NCBI GenBank assembly: GCA_021799355.1
Contig: JAJZAQ010000005.1
Coordinates: forward strand, 1-64,000
Origin: Pseudomonadota bacterium
GTDB taxonomy: Bacteria; Pseudomonadota; Gammaproteobacteria; Burkholderiales; Burkholderiaceae_C
Length of the DNA: 64,000 nt
Direction: 5' to 3'
Under the pieces are notes generated by a model that worked only from the letters and a program-made list of their open reading frames with translations, was not told the DNA's origin and searched no databases. The position numbers and the translations under genes are program-made. Shown one piece after another: positions 48,211 to 55,557 of the stretch. Numbering within the stretch: the stretch's first letter is position 1; each line of letters opens with the position of its first letter.

Positions 48211-50367
48211 TCAAGCCTTGCTCTCCCACTTCGTACCAAGGTTGCTTTCATCCTTGCGGTCGGGCCACCAGGCCCCCTTGCATCCGCCGCACCGGTAGTA
48301 CGCCTTGCCGGTCTTGGTTTCGTTCTTGAACGTCGGCTTCTTGCAGCTCGGGCATTTCGGGCCGGTGGCACCAGCGTCCGATGTCCTCTGCCCGCCCCCA
48401 CCTGCCTGCCTGTCCTCGAACCGCATTCCCGGCTTGCCGCCATCATCCCGGAATGCCACCTCGCAGTCGAGACAACGGTGGTACGCGCTCCCAGCCTTGC
48501 TGGTGCGCTGCACGCAGCGTGCACCGCCACAGGCCGGGCAGGCATGCAGGACCAGCTGCGCCTCGTTCAGCTTACCCTCCAGCAGCGTCCGCGAAAACTC
48601 CCGCGTTGCTTCCACTTGCGCCTGCATGAACGCGGCCAGCGCTGCACGCCCTGCCGCGATGTCCGCCAGCGCATCCTCCTGCAATGCGGTAGTGCCTGGA
48701 TCGGCCAGATCAGGCGCCACCTTGCGCAGCATGTCGATCAGCTGCACACCCCGGTCGGTCGGGTGGATCTCCTTCTTGCGGCGCTCGGCATACTCCCGCG
48801 TGATTAGCACCTCGATCATCGACGCCCGCGTCGCCTCGGTGCCCAGTCCTGACGACTCCTTCAGTCGCGCCTTGAGCTTCGGGTCGGTGACCAGCTTGTG
48901 CACGCCCGTCATGGCGGCGATCAGCGTGCCATCGGTGTAGGGCTTCGGCGGCGCGGTGCGCTTGGACAGGATCTGTGCGGCCGAGCAGCGCAGCACCTGC
49001 CCCTCGGCCAGCATCGGCAGCTTGCCGTTCGCTTCGGCTGATTCGCCCTCCCCTTCGTCCTGCGCGCCGAGCTTCGTCCAGCCCGGCTCCAACACGATGC
49101 GCGCCGCAGCCCTGAAATGCTCGCCGCTCGGGAAGACGAAGATCGCTTCCCGGCTCTCGAATTTCTCGGGCGGCATGAACAGACGGATGTAAGACTCGCG
49201 GATCAGATCGAACACGCGTTTGGCATGGGCCGACAGGCTGGCGGCATCCGGGTTTTGTCCAGTCGGGATGAGGCCGTGATGCGCCTCGACCTTGCCGGTG
49301 TTCCAGGCCGCATGCTTGCGCTCAGGGTCAATCCCCGCAACGTCCGCGCCGCCAATGGCTTTCAGAATGCCTGCCGCTGCACCATGCATCTCCATTGGCA
49401 GGTAGGGGCAGTCAGTGCGAGGGTAGGTGGCGACCTTGGCCTCATAGAGTTCCTGCGCCGCCGCCAGTGTGTCCTTGGCGGACAGGCCTAGGCGACTGCT
49501 GGCCGCCTTCTGCAGGGCGCCGAGGGTGTACGGCAGCGGTGCGGCACGCTCACCGGTCTTACGGGTGAACTTTTCCACCACTGCCTTCTGACCCTGCACA
49601 GCCTTGGCGACCGCCTCGGCCGCGGCCTTGTCCAGAAGCAGGCCATCGATGAGCAAGTCCTCTGGTGTCTGCCACAGCGCACGGGTGTCGCCATCCAGGG
49701 TCGCTTCCACCTGGTAGTGATCGCGGGGCCTGAAGTGGTCGATCTCGCGCTTGCGGTCGACCAGCAGTGCCAGGGTCGGGGTCTGCACCCGGCCCACACT
49801 CCATGCGCCCTGCACGCCACAGGCTTGCAGGTTGCGGCTCAAGGCGATGGAGCAGTTCATACCCATGAGCCAGTCGGCACGCTGACGCGCCAGGGCGGAT
49901 TCATAGAGCGGGCGCATGGCGTCATTGTCTTTGATGGTGGCCAGGGCGCGCTGCACGCTTTCATCGTCCAGGCTGGACAGCCATAGACGCAAGGTCTTGC
50001 CCTTCCAGTTCAGGAACAGCAAGACCTCATCGACCAGCAGTTGGCCTTCGCGGTCGGCGTCACCTGCGTTGACCACCTCGTCGACGTCTTTGAGCAGATC
50101 ACGGATCACCTTGACCTGCTTGCCTGCGCCGCCATCGCGTGGCGACAGCTTCCAGGCCGTGGGGATGACCGGCAAATGCGACGCCAGCACCTTGCCGCCC
50201 GCAACATAGTCTTCGGGCTTGGCCTGCTCCAGCAGGTGGCCGAAGCACCAGGTGACGCGGGTCTTGGCCTGCGCGCAGTCAATGAAGCCGTCGCCGCGCT
50301 TAGCCCCGCCGATGACACCGGCGATGGCTTGGGCGACTGAGGGTTTTTCGGCAATGATGAGGCGCAT
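48211..50367 (-). CDS. topB: DNA topoisomerase III (TraE/TopB type)
   Basis: 718 residues. Toprim domain at the start (MRLIIAEKPSVAQAIAGVIG with catalytic Glu7), the type IA core, and the active-site Tyr in KVATYPRTDCPYLP. The C-terminus has two zinc-ribbon-like Cys clusters (CPACGGARC...CLDC and CPSCKK...CGGC), common in plasmid TopB. It decatenates element DNA during replication or transfer. Start at 50367 gives the standard N-terminus; an upstream open frame is artefact. Leader copy G lies 34 bases upstream. Confidence 0.93.
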   Translation of the reverse strand: MRLIIAEKPSVAQAIAGVIGGAKRGDGFIDCAQAKTRVTWCFGHLLEQAKPEDYVAGGKVLASHLPVIPTAWKLSPRDGGAGKQVKVIRDLLKDVDEVVNAGDADREGQLLVDEVLLFLNWKGKTLRLWLSSLDDESVQRALATIKDNDAMRPLYESALARQRADWLMGMNCSIALSRNLQACGVQGAWSVGRVQTPTLALLVDRKREIDHFRPRDHYQVEATLDGDTRALWQTPEDLLIDGLLLDKAAAEAVAKAVQGQKAVVEKFTRKTGERAAPLPYTLGALQKAASSRLGLSAKDTLAAAQELYEAKVATYPRTDCPYLPMEMHGAAAGILKAIGGADVAGIDPERKHAAWNTGKVEAHHGLIPTGQNPDAASLSAHAKRVFDLIRESYIRLFMPPEKFESREAIFVFPSGEHFRAAARIVLEPGWTKLGAQDEGEGESAEANGKLPMLAEGQVLRCSAAQILSKRTAPPKPYTDGTLIAAMTGVHKLVTDPKLKARLKESSGLGTEATRASMIEVLITREYAERRKKEIHPTDRGVQLIDMLRKVAPDLADPGTTALQEDALADIAAGRAALAAFMQAQVEATREFSRTLLEGKLNEAQLVLHACPACGGARCVQRTSKAGSAYHRCLDCEVAFRDDGGKPGMRFEDRQAGGGGQRTSDAGATGPKCPSCKKPTFKNETKTGKAYYRCGGCKGAWWPDRKDESNLGTKWESKA

Positions 50368-50400
50368 ATCGTGTCTCCAGGAAGGGGTGAGGGTTCTCTG

Positions 50401-50421
50401 AAGACTCCGCGGGATGGGGTC
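50401..50421 (-). promoter_or_regulatory. Repeated leader element, copy G (before topB, degenerate)
   Basis: Minus strand: GACCCCATCCCGCGGAGTCTT. The box keeps the spacing of the others but differs in several bases (CGGAGT for CAGAGT), and no clear second hairpin follows. Together with copy I it lies in the divergent topB/transglycosylase intergenic region. Confidence 0.45.
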
Positions 50422-50432
50422 ATGAGGCGTTT

Positions 50433-50474
50433 GTCCTGCGTCGGCAGAGTCAGGGTGAACCGCCAACATCTGGC
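50433..50474 (+). promoter_or_regulatory. Repeated leader element, copy I (before the transglycosylase, plus strand)
   Basis: Plus strand: GTCCTGCGTCGGCAGAGTCA GGGTGAACC, then stem GCCA-ACATC-TGGC and ATCGCAACGCTGACCGGAGG before the start. This closely follows the arrangement of copy E (ACGTC loop, CGCAACCCTGGAG). Confidence 0.7.
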
Positions 50475-50499
50475 ATCGCAACGCTGACCGGAGGCTGCC

Positions 50500-51066
50500 A
50501 TGAACGCTATCGTCTTGATGGAGCAATGCGCACCCCAGATCGCGCCAGTGACTCTGGCAGCGATCGTGCAGCAGGAAAGCGGCGGCAATCCGCTGGCCGT
50601 GCATGACAACACCAGCGGAAAAAGCTATGCACCGACGACTGTGGCCGAGGCCGCGCGGTTGACGAGGGAATTGATCGGCCAGGGCCACTCGGTGGACATC
50701 GGACTGGCGCAGATCAACAGTAGGAACCTGCCCCGGCTGGGGCTGGGCATCGATCAAGTTCTCGATCCCTGCGCGAATCTGCACGCCGCGCAGACGGTTC
50801 TGATGGAGGGGTGGATGCGCTCGGGCGATCTACGCGCCACCTTGTCGGCGTACAACACCGGCCAGCTCCACAGCCCTGTGGGAATGGCTTATGGGGAGAA
50901 GGTGTTCGGGAAAGCTGGCGTTGTCGTGCCAGCCATCCCAGGCGGACTTGTGGCGCCATGGGCCACTGATGGCGCTGCGCTGCCGCCGGTTCGGCCTGTT
51001 TTCACCTGGACGCCGCAGGCAAGCCCGCTGGCGCCCAAGGGCGATGGGCTGGCCGCGAAGTGGTAA
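50500..51066 (+). CDS. VirB1/TrbN-type lytic transglycosylase
   Basis: 188 residues. The SLT domain has the catalytic Glu26 in QQESGGNP, then VDIGLAQINSRNLPRLGL and ATLSAYNTGQ, the standard motifs. It opens peptidoglycan for the secretion channel. There is no classical signal peptide, as in several VirB1 proteins of this type. The C-terminal 40 residues are Pro-rich. It is separated from the trb operon and has its own leader copy. Confidence 0.88.
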   Translation: MNAIVLMEQCAPQIAPVTLAAIVQQESGGNPLAVHDNTSGKSYAPTTVAEAARLTRELIGQGHSVDIGLAQINSRNLPRLGLGIDQVLDPCANLHAAQTVLMEGWMRSGDLRATLSAYNTGQLHSPVGMAYGEKVFGKAGVVVPAIPGGLVAPWATDGAALPPVRPVFTWTPQASPLAPKGDGLAAKW

Positions 51067-51067
51067 C

Positions 51068-51418
51068 TCACCGCGCGTTGCCGTGATCTTTCCGGTGGCG
51101 GGTAGGCTGGCTTGCTCGGGGGCGATCTTGGGTGATGGCTCCGACCTCGGCGATTTCAATGGCTCGTTCAAGAACACGGCGGTCGATCTGATCCTTTTCA
51201 CGCACAGTCTGTTTGGTCAGCAGCAGCCCTTGAAGGTTGACGGTGTGCACGGGCAGATCGCCGAGCATGACGACTTCGGCATAGGGCAGCAGCGTCTCAT
51301 AGGTCTGCCCTGCAGCGTTGAACAGCCACCTATCAGCAGGTAGGGCGCCGATGAGAGTTCGCAGATCGTCGAGTGTCGCAGCCCGAGTCTGCGATTGTGC
51401 TTCGTCTTCATCCACCAT
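51068..51418 (-). CDS. Nucleotidyltransferase-like protein lacking the catalytic N-terminus, 116 aa
   Basis: The stretch TYETLLPYAEVVMLGDLPVH TVNLQ, then LLTKQTVREKDQIDRRVLER, resembles the C-terminal half of small minimal nucleotidyltransferases. The GGxAVxLHG helix and DxD residues that normally precede it are not present. It overlaps the gene upstream by 11 bases. It may be a shortened but used protein or a decaying toxin/antitoxin gene. Confidence 0.45.
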   Translation of the reverse strand: MVDEDEAQSQTRAATLDDLRTLIGALPADRWLFNAAGQTYETLLPYAEVVMLGDLPVHTVNLQGLLLTKQTVREKDQIDRRVLERAIEIAEVGAITQDRPRASQPTRHRKDHGNAR

Positions 51419-51635
51419 CGCGTTCCACCGCCAGCAGGGCCATGCCGCGGGCAATGCCCTCGGTCATCTGCCTGTCGGCTTCCTCATGGGACAGCCTGAA
51501 CACTCCTTTGGGAAGGATGATGCGTGTGTGGGCGATGCTGTGAAAGGTATCGTTGAAACGCCCGAACTCCTCCAGCGCTCCGGCTCTGGCGTGCAGGGTG
51601 ATCGGGTAGGGGTTGCGGCGTCCAACGGTTTTCAT
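51408..51635 (-). CDS. Small partner protein of the nucleotidyltransferase-like gene, 75 aa
   Basis: Starts MKTVGRRNPYPITLHARAGA and contains HTRIILPKGVFRLSHEEADR, a pattern found in small proteins encoded directly before minimal nucleotidyltransferases. It has a helix followed by a strand-turn core. An ATG nine bases upstream (51644) is also possible. The two genes form the second nucleotidyltransferase-type pair on the element. Confidence 0.45.
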   Translation of the reverse strand: MKTVGRRNPYPITLHARAGALEEFGRFNDTFHSIAHTRIILPKGVFRLSHEEADRQMTEGIARGMALLAVERDGG

Positions 51636-51643
51636 AAACCGCA

Positions 51644-52207
51644 TTATCCCGCGAGACCTCCGCCCTGCGCCAAGCCGCTGCGTTGCTGACGTACGGCCTG
51701 GCGCAAGCGCCCCCTGTTCTTGCCATACAAACGAGCGACTTCGCTGACGGGCCGGTTGCAATGGGTGACCAGGGCGACAGTGGTCGGCAGGCCGTACAAG
51801 GATTTGCGGCTGGAAAGTTCGAGATCGTCCCTGATCTGCTCTTCGACCAGACGCTGCGCGTCGGCGATGAGCGCGGCATCCACCCCCGGCGCCTGCAGGG
51901 TATCGGGAAGCCTCTGGCAGATAGGTTTGTCGTGGTCACCGTCCACGATCTCATCAAGCGAGGACATCGGCCGCCAACGCTCGATCAGGCCCCACATGCG
52001 GCCCATGATGTAGTTCTTGGACGTGCCCAGCAAGGGATTGAAGGCGTCCAGGCCTGCGGCGTGTTCCAGACAAAAGAGATACAGACTCTGCCGCACATCG
52101 TCCATGCTCAGGGTGCTGACGCCCGCAAACATCTGCGCATTCTCATTGAGAAGACGCGTGAAGAGCGCCTCGGCGACCTGTGAAGTCGTTCTCTGTTCTT
52201 CATTCAT
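51644..52207 (-). CDS. Sigma-70-like helix-turn-helix protein, 187 aa
   Basis: Residues about 20-95 (DDVRQSLYLFCLEHAAGLDA FNPLLGTSKNYIMGRM...) resemble sigma region 2 helices. The C-terminal part (VSEVARLYGKNRGRLRQAVR) looks like a region 4 helix-turn-helix. Between lies SLDEIVDGD, as seen after region 2 of sigma factors. It overlaps the parB stop and is co-transcribed with it. It could direct element promoters or be a DNA-binding partner of ParB. The assignment is by pattern only. Confidence 0.4.
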   Translation of the reverse strand: MNEEQRTTSQVAEALFTRLLNENAQMFAGVSTLSMDDVRQSLYLFCLEHAAGLDAFNPLLGTSKNYIMGRMWGLIERWRPMSSLDEIVDGDHDKPICQRLPDTLQAPGVDAALIADAQRLVEEQIRDDLELSSRKSLYGLPTTVALVTHCNRPVSEVARLYGKNRGRLRQAVRQQRSGLAQGGGLAG

Positions 52208-53135
52208 GGCCGGCTCCCTGCCGATGGGTGAGATAGACATCGACTGCTTCCTGCAATATCTCACCCAGCTCGCGGTTGTCTTCGGCCATGATGCGCTGCA
52301 GGGCTTGCTTTTGGCCGTGCCGCAGGGTGACGGTGATGGAATCGTCCGGCGTCGCCGGGTTTTCTTTTCGCCAGCCGATGTCCGGCTCAACAGATGCGCA
52401 GGCCTGCGCGCAGGTTTGTTCCGCATCACCCTCCGCGGGCGGCGCAGAGGGGGGCGTTTCGGGTGCGGCAGGTGCCAGAAGCCGTTGGCGGCGCGCTTCC
52501 TTTTGTCGGGACGCTTGGCGGGCTTCATCGCAACGCGCCACGGTGATGGTGTCGCTAGAGTCCAGCACGACGCGCTGCTCGGCCTGGTCGAGCGTTGCAA
52601 AGGACTCCCAGGCAGAAACCGACTGCAACCGCCCCAGGCTGGCCAGTTCACGCGCCAGGGGATTGCGGGAGAAGGACAGCATGCTGTTGACCCAGGCCTC
52701 GCGCCGGGCAAGGGCCTTGGCGATGCTTGGCGCTGTCATGCCGGCTTCGATCAGGCGCAGCACCGTGTCAGCCGCATCTTCCAGGCTGTACTCCTGCCGG
52801 TGCATGTTCTCGGTGGCACGCAGTACCACAGGCGCTGCGCCGATGGGGGAGTAGATGCGGGCCAGCAGCGTGCTCCTACCCAGCAGGCGTGCGGCGCGCA
52901 CGCGCCGTTCGCCATAGACCAGCGTCCAGTTCCTTCCTGCAGCGCGAACGCCGATGGGTTGGATCTGGCCGACGATTTCCAGACTCTTCGCCAGAGCGTC
53001 CAACGCTTCGGGATCGTGTTTGCGCACCGGGAAATCGCTGTCGATGCGGAGGGCATCAAGCGGAATGGAGCACAGTTGCTGCGGGTCGGCGCCAGGGGTG
53101 CCGAAGTCCAAAGGAAGGGCTGTCGTGGAGGTCAT
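52200..53135 (-). CDS. ParB/KorB-type partition and regulatory protein
   Basis: 311 residues. The N-terminal ParB domain (about 25-115) has the GERRVRAARLL arginine motif for CTP binding and ENMHRQEYSLEDAA, followed by a helix-turn-helix (TAPSIAKALARREAWVNSML). The C-terminal 60 residues are a separate dimer-type domain (DNRELGEILQEAVDVYL). It likely stabilises the excised element and may repress promoters as KorB does. The only ParA-type ATPase in the element is traL. Confidence 0.88.
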   Translation of the reverse strand: MTSTTALPLDFGTPGADPQQLCSIPLDALRIDSDFPVRKHDPEALDALAKSLEIVGQIQPIGVRAAGRNWTLVYGERRVRAARLLGRSTLLARIYSPIGAAPVVLRATENMHRQEYSLEDAADTVLRLIEAGMTAPSIAKALARREAWVNSMLSFSRNPLARELASLGRLQSVSAWESFATLDQAEQRVVLDSSDTITVARCDEARQASRQKEARRQRLLAPAAPETPPSAPPAEGDAEQTCAQACASVEPDIGWRKENPATPDDSITVTLRHGQKQALQRIMAEDNRELGEILQEAVDVYLTHRQGAGHE

Positions 53136-53170
53136 GACGGTCGCTTGCAGGGTGGATGTGTTGAAAAGGG

Positions 53171-54478
53171 TCAGGCGCTTGCGGCGCGACGGGTGAATTT
53201 CTCTTGAAGGGCGGCGAGCTGGGCTCGAATGGTTTCTGGGGCGGGTGGAGTCTCCTTGGGTGGGGCGGACTGCGGCGGCTGGTGGTTGCGGGCTCGCACG
53301 GCATCAAGCTGGGCGGCGCGTTTACTGGCGGCCATCCAGTCGGCTCGCACCTTGCTGGCGTCGGCCAGCAGGGTGCCGAGGTCGTGCCCCTTGCGGACAT
53401 ACCAGTCGTGGTTGCTCTGCAGGTAGTGGACGGCGACAGCCGGGGCCTGCTGGCCGAGGCTGCGGGTAAGGCTGGCGAGCTGGTAGTTCGCTCGGCCGTC
53501 ACGCAGGGGCGGCGCGTCGTAACGGGACTGGAAGGCCTGCGCATAGCTCTGCCAGAGTTGCTCGGCGAGGTGTTTTTCATCAGGGGTCAGCACTGTGTGT
53601 TTGCGTTTGTCCTTTTCTTCCATCGGCGCCGGGCTAGGGGTTGCGCCCTTTGTCTGAGAGAGGGGGAGCGGCGAAGGCGCGTGAGCGCCTGCAGCCGCAG
53701 GCATGGCTTGAAGGATGGGAAGCTGCCGCTGCGGCGCCGTCACGGCCTCACGTGTGACGTCCGTCACGCTCGATGCGCCGTGACGCGTCACGCTCTCCGT
53801 CACGTTTTCCCCTTCTTTTTTCGTTTCACTTTTAAAAGAAGGCGTGACGGGCGTCACGTTTTGCGTCACGCTCGCCGTGACGGTTTCCGTGACGGTCGGC
53901 GTGACGACGTCACGCGTGACGGGCGCCGTGACGGCACTCTCCGCGTCTGCTGACCCGGCCAGCTTGGCGAGTCGCTGCCGCTCGCGATACCGGCGTGCAC
54001 GTTCTGCTGGACTGCTGGCTCGCCGGGTCGGGGTGGCATCACTGATGGTGTGCTTGCTCTTCTCCCACGCGTCGTGGGCGAATTCCGCGATCACCGGGTG
54101 ATACAGGCGGCCATCGGTGCAAAGGAGCCAGCCGCGCAAGGCAACGTCTTTGATTTTGCGCCAGCGGCGCTGCGTATAGCCGCCGGCCAAGTGTGCGAGG
54201 ACACGATCATCGTTGGGCAGGCTGGCCGCAGGCACTTGCAGCCAGGCCTTGGCGTACAGCGCCATGGCAGCCTTGAACTCTTCGCCTGTGGCCATCGCGA
54301 ACTGGTCGGAGTCCATCATCCTGCCGACGTCGAGCGGCATGAAGACCATGCCACTGCTGCGCAGATCGCAATCAGGCGGGGTCAGCGGGTCTGCCAAATG
54401 GGGCGCGGCATCGGCCTCGTCGCGGCGAAGACAAGCTCCGTCTAGTGCGGGCAATTCAGCGGGTGATGAGATGTGCAT
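53171..54478 (-). CDS. DUF1376 replication-type protein, 435 aa
   Basis: N-terminal DUF1376 (YdaU) domain at about 44-150 (MVFMPLDVGRMMDSDQFAMA ... RWRKIKDVALRGWL), an Arg-rich linker, a run of Val-Thr repeats (about 185-250), and a C-terminal helical domain (about 330-435) like that in phage replication proteins. The coding DNA for the repeats is an iteron-like array with an AT-rich gap. By analogy with lambda O it could be an initiator with an internal origin. GGAGAGCGCATCC precedes the ATG. Confidence 0.65.
   Translation of the reverse strand: MHISSPAELPALDGACLRRDEADAAPHLADPLTPPDCDLRSSGMVFMPLDVGRMMDSDQFAMATGEEFKAAMALYAKAWLQVPAASLPNDDRVLAHLAGGYTQRRWRKIKDVALRGWLLCTDGRLYHPVIAEFAHDAWEKSKHTISDATPTRRASSPAERARRYRERQRLAKLAGSADAESAVTAPVTRDVVTPTVTETVTASVTQNVTPVTPSFKSETKKEGENVTESVTRHGASSVTDVTREAVTAPQRQLPILQAMPAAAGAHAPSPLPLSQTKGATPSPAPMEEKDKRKHTVLTPDEKHLAEQLWQSYAQAFQSRYDAPPLRDGRANYQLASLTRSLGQQAPAVAVHYLQSNHDWYVRKGHDLGTLLADASKVRADWMAASKRAAQLDAVRARNHQPPQSAPPKETPPAPETIRAQLAALQEKFTRRAASA
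53736..53935. repeat. Iteron-like array: about 16 GTGACG/CGTCAC units around an AT-rich patch
   Basis: The hexamer GTGACG or its complement occurs about 16 times in 200 bases, in both orientations and often as CGTGACG/CGTCACG. In the middle (about 53805-53840) is an AT-rich, pyrimidine-biased stretch with TTTTAAAAGAAG. In protein it reads as VTxxVT repeats. This is the arrangement of origins with initiator sites next to a melting region. Confidence 0.6.
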
Positions 54479-54493
54479 GGATGCGCTCTCCCC

Positions 54494-54610
54494 CTACGAA
54501 AAATTGGGACACGAAAAATGAAATGCCCGCCGGCCAGGATCAACCGGCGGGCGGGCGCAAACCCCGTGTAGGGGTGAGGAGACAATCAAGGCAGGCGGGC
54601 GCACGTTCAT
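54494..54610 (-). CDS. 38-codon leader frame between alpA and the DUF1376 gene
   Basis: ATG overlaps the alpA stop (ATGA). It encodes MNVRPPALIVSSPLHGVCAR and a further 18 residues rich in Pro, Arg and Cys, ending ten bases before the DUF1376 ribosome site. A strong hairpin (54525-54552) lies within it. Similar short frames before phage regulator genes are familiar. It may be a leader peptide whose translation controls the hairpin. Confidence 0.5.
   Translation of the reverse strand: MNVRPPALIVSSPLHGVCARPPVDPGRRAFHFSCPNFS
54525..54552 (-). terminator. Strong hairpin in the leader of the DUF1376 gene, possible attenuator
   Basis: Minus strand: GCCCGCCGG-TTGATCCTGG-CCGGCGGGC, a 9-bp GC stem followed by ATTTCATTTTTCG. 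A smaller stem CCCC-TACA-CGGGG precedes it. It could end transcripts from alpA or act as an attenuator controlled by the leader frame. Confidence 0.55.
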
Positions 54611-54816
54611 GCTGCCCTCCCCTGCTCCGCCATGGCTTGCGCACCGGCGTCCACCATGCGCACCAGATCGGCGACCCGCCAGCGCGTGAGGCCGCCGATG
54701 CGCACGGGCTGCGGAAAGACCCCTGCGCTGACGTTGCGCCAAAAGGTCGATCGGCCTATCGAGAGCATGCGGGCCGCTTCCTCGGCGGTCACGAGAAGTT
54801 TCAGGGGCTCATTCAT
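54607..54816 (-). CDS. AlpA-family excisionase/regulator
   Basis: 69 residues with the winged helix-turn-helix of AlpA/MerR-like phage regulators (LVTAEEAARMLSIGRSTFWR, then FPQPVRIGGLTRWRVADL). AlpA proteins activate or direct excision by P4-type integrases. Starts inside the end of the Cro-like gene (8-bp overlap), so both are made from one transcript. Confidence 0.88.
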   Translation of the reverse strand: MNEPLKLLVTAEEAARMLSIGRSTFWRNVSAGVFPQPVRIGGLTRWRVADLVRMVDAGAQAMAEQGRAA

Positions 54817-55051
54817 GGCCGTCCTCTTGCGGTTGCACGGCGCCAGGCGCTGATTGGGTGATGGAAGGCGCACCCTCACCCTCGGTCAGTTCAGAGTGCT
54901 CACGCCGGTAGAGGGCAGCGAGTACGCGGTCAGAGATGGTCGGTGGCAGTTCATCTGGCCACTGCGACACGGCGGAAGGCGAAATGCCTATTGCGCGCGC
55001 AGCGGCCCGGCGGGTTCCGCCAAGAAGATTGATTGCGACGGTCTTAAGCAT
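54809..55051 (-). CDS. Cro/YdaS-type repressor
   Basis: 80 residues. MLKTVAINLLGGTRRAAARA IGISPSAVSQWP is the short helix-turn-helix of YdaS/Cro-like antirepressors; the tail is acidic. The start codon lies four bases from a 22-bp perfect palindrome, the likely operator. It heads the leftward regulatory transcript (alpA, leader frame, DUF1376, parB and on) and diverges from the Xre gene at 55120. Confidence 0.8.
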   Translation of the reverse strand: MLKTVAINLLGGTRRAAARAIGISPSAVSQWPDELPPTISDRVLAALYRREHSELTEGEGAPSITQSAPGAVQPQEDGHE

Positions 55052-55054
55052 GCC

Positions 55055-55076
55055 AAATTGAAGCATGCTTCAATTT
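55055..55076. promoter_or_regulatory. 22-bp perfect palindrome, probable operator of the element repressor
   Basis: AAATTGAAGCATGCTTCAAT plus TT is self-complementary over all 22 bases. It lies between the divergent Cro-like and Xre genes. A 14-bp core of it recurs at 55799-55812 in front of ssb. It is AT-rich compared with the surroundings and suits a repressor site overlapping a promoter. Confidence 0.7.
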
Positions 55077-55119
55077 AATTTGCAAGCATTCTTCACGCCA
55101 CAATAGCGAGAATCGCGCA

Positions 55120-55557
55120 ATGGGGCGCAACGACCATCCGACGGACACCTACGGCCAGCGATTGGCCTACTTGATGTGGGTGCGTGGGTACGTCGAGAAC
55201 GAGGACTTCGCTCGCGCCCTGCGAAAGGCCGGCATGTCAATTACCGGAAGCGCGATCGGCCAGGTCATAAGTGGGACGACGAAAATGATGAATGCCGTCA
55301 ATCACTCCCGGGTATGCGCGATCATGCAGTGTTCTCCTTTGTGGCTTGCCTGCAATGAGGGACCTGCGCCAACGAAAGAGGATGTGACCACGAACATCCT
55401 TGACTTCCCAGGCTATGACTCCAGCACTGAGCGCGTGCTGGAACTGATGCGCGCAACAGACGCGAAAGGCCGCGCACGATGCCTTGAAGCCGTTGCAGTC
55501 GCCCTTTCCAACTACGAGGTTTCGCAGAAGCGATCCCCCAAAACATCGGGGGAGTGA
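55120..55557 (+). CDS. Xre-family regulator, cI-like
   Basis: 145 residues. An N-terminal helix-turn-helix (about 10-75: YGQRLAYLMWVRGYVENEDF ... SITGSAIGQVISGTTKMMNA) resembles phage repressors of the type paired with Cro-like proteins. The C-terminal half is helical and could dimerise; no LexA-type peptidase residues are evident. It diverges from the Cro-like gene across the palindrome, giving a switch for element excision. Confidence 0.75.
   Translation: MGRNDHPTDTYGQRLAYLMWVRGYVENEDFARALRKAGMSITGSAIGQVISGTTKMMNAVNHSRVCAIMQCSPLWLACNEGPAPTKEDVTTNILDFPGYDSSTERVLELMRATDAKGRARCLEAVAVALSNYEVSQKRSPKTSGE

Noticed and set aside
51408-51644. A single longer gene joining the frames 51408-52711
   Set aside because: The longer frame overlaps parB and the sigma-like gene in another frame. 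Overlap starts and family-like sequence support the shorter separate genes.
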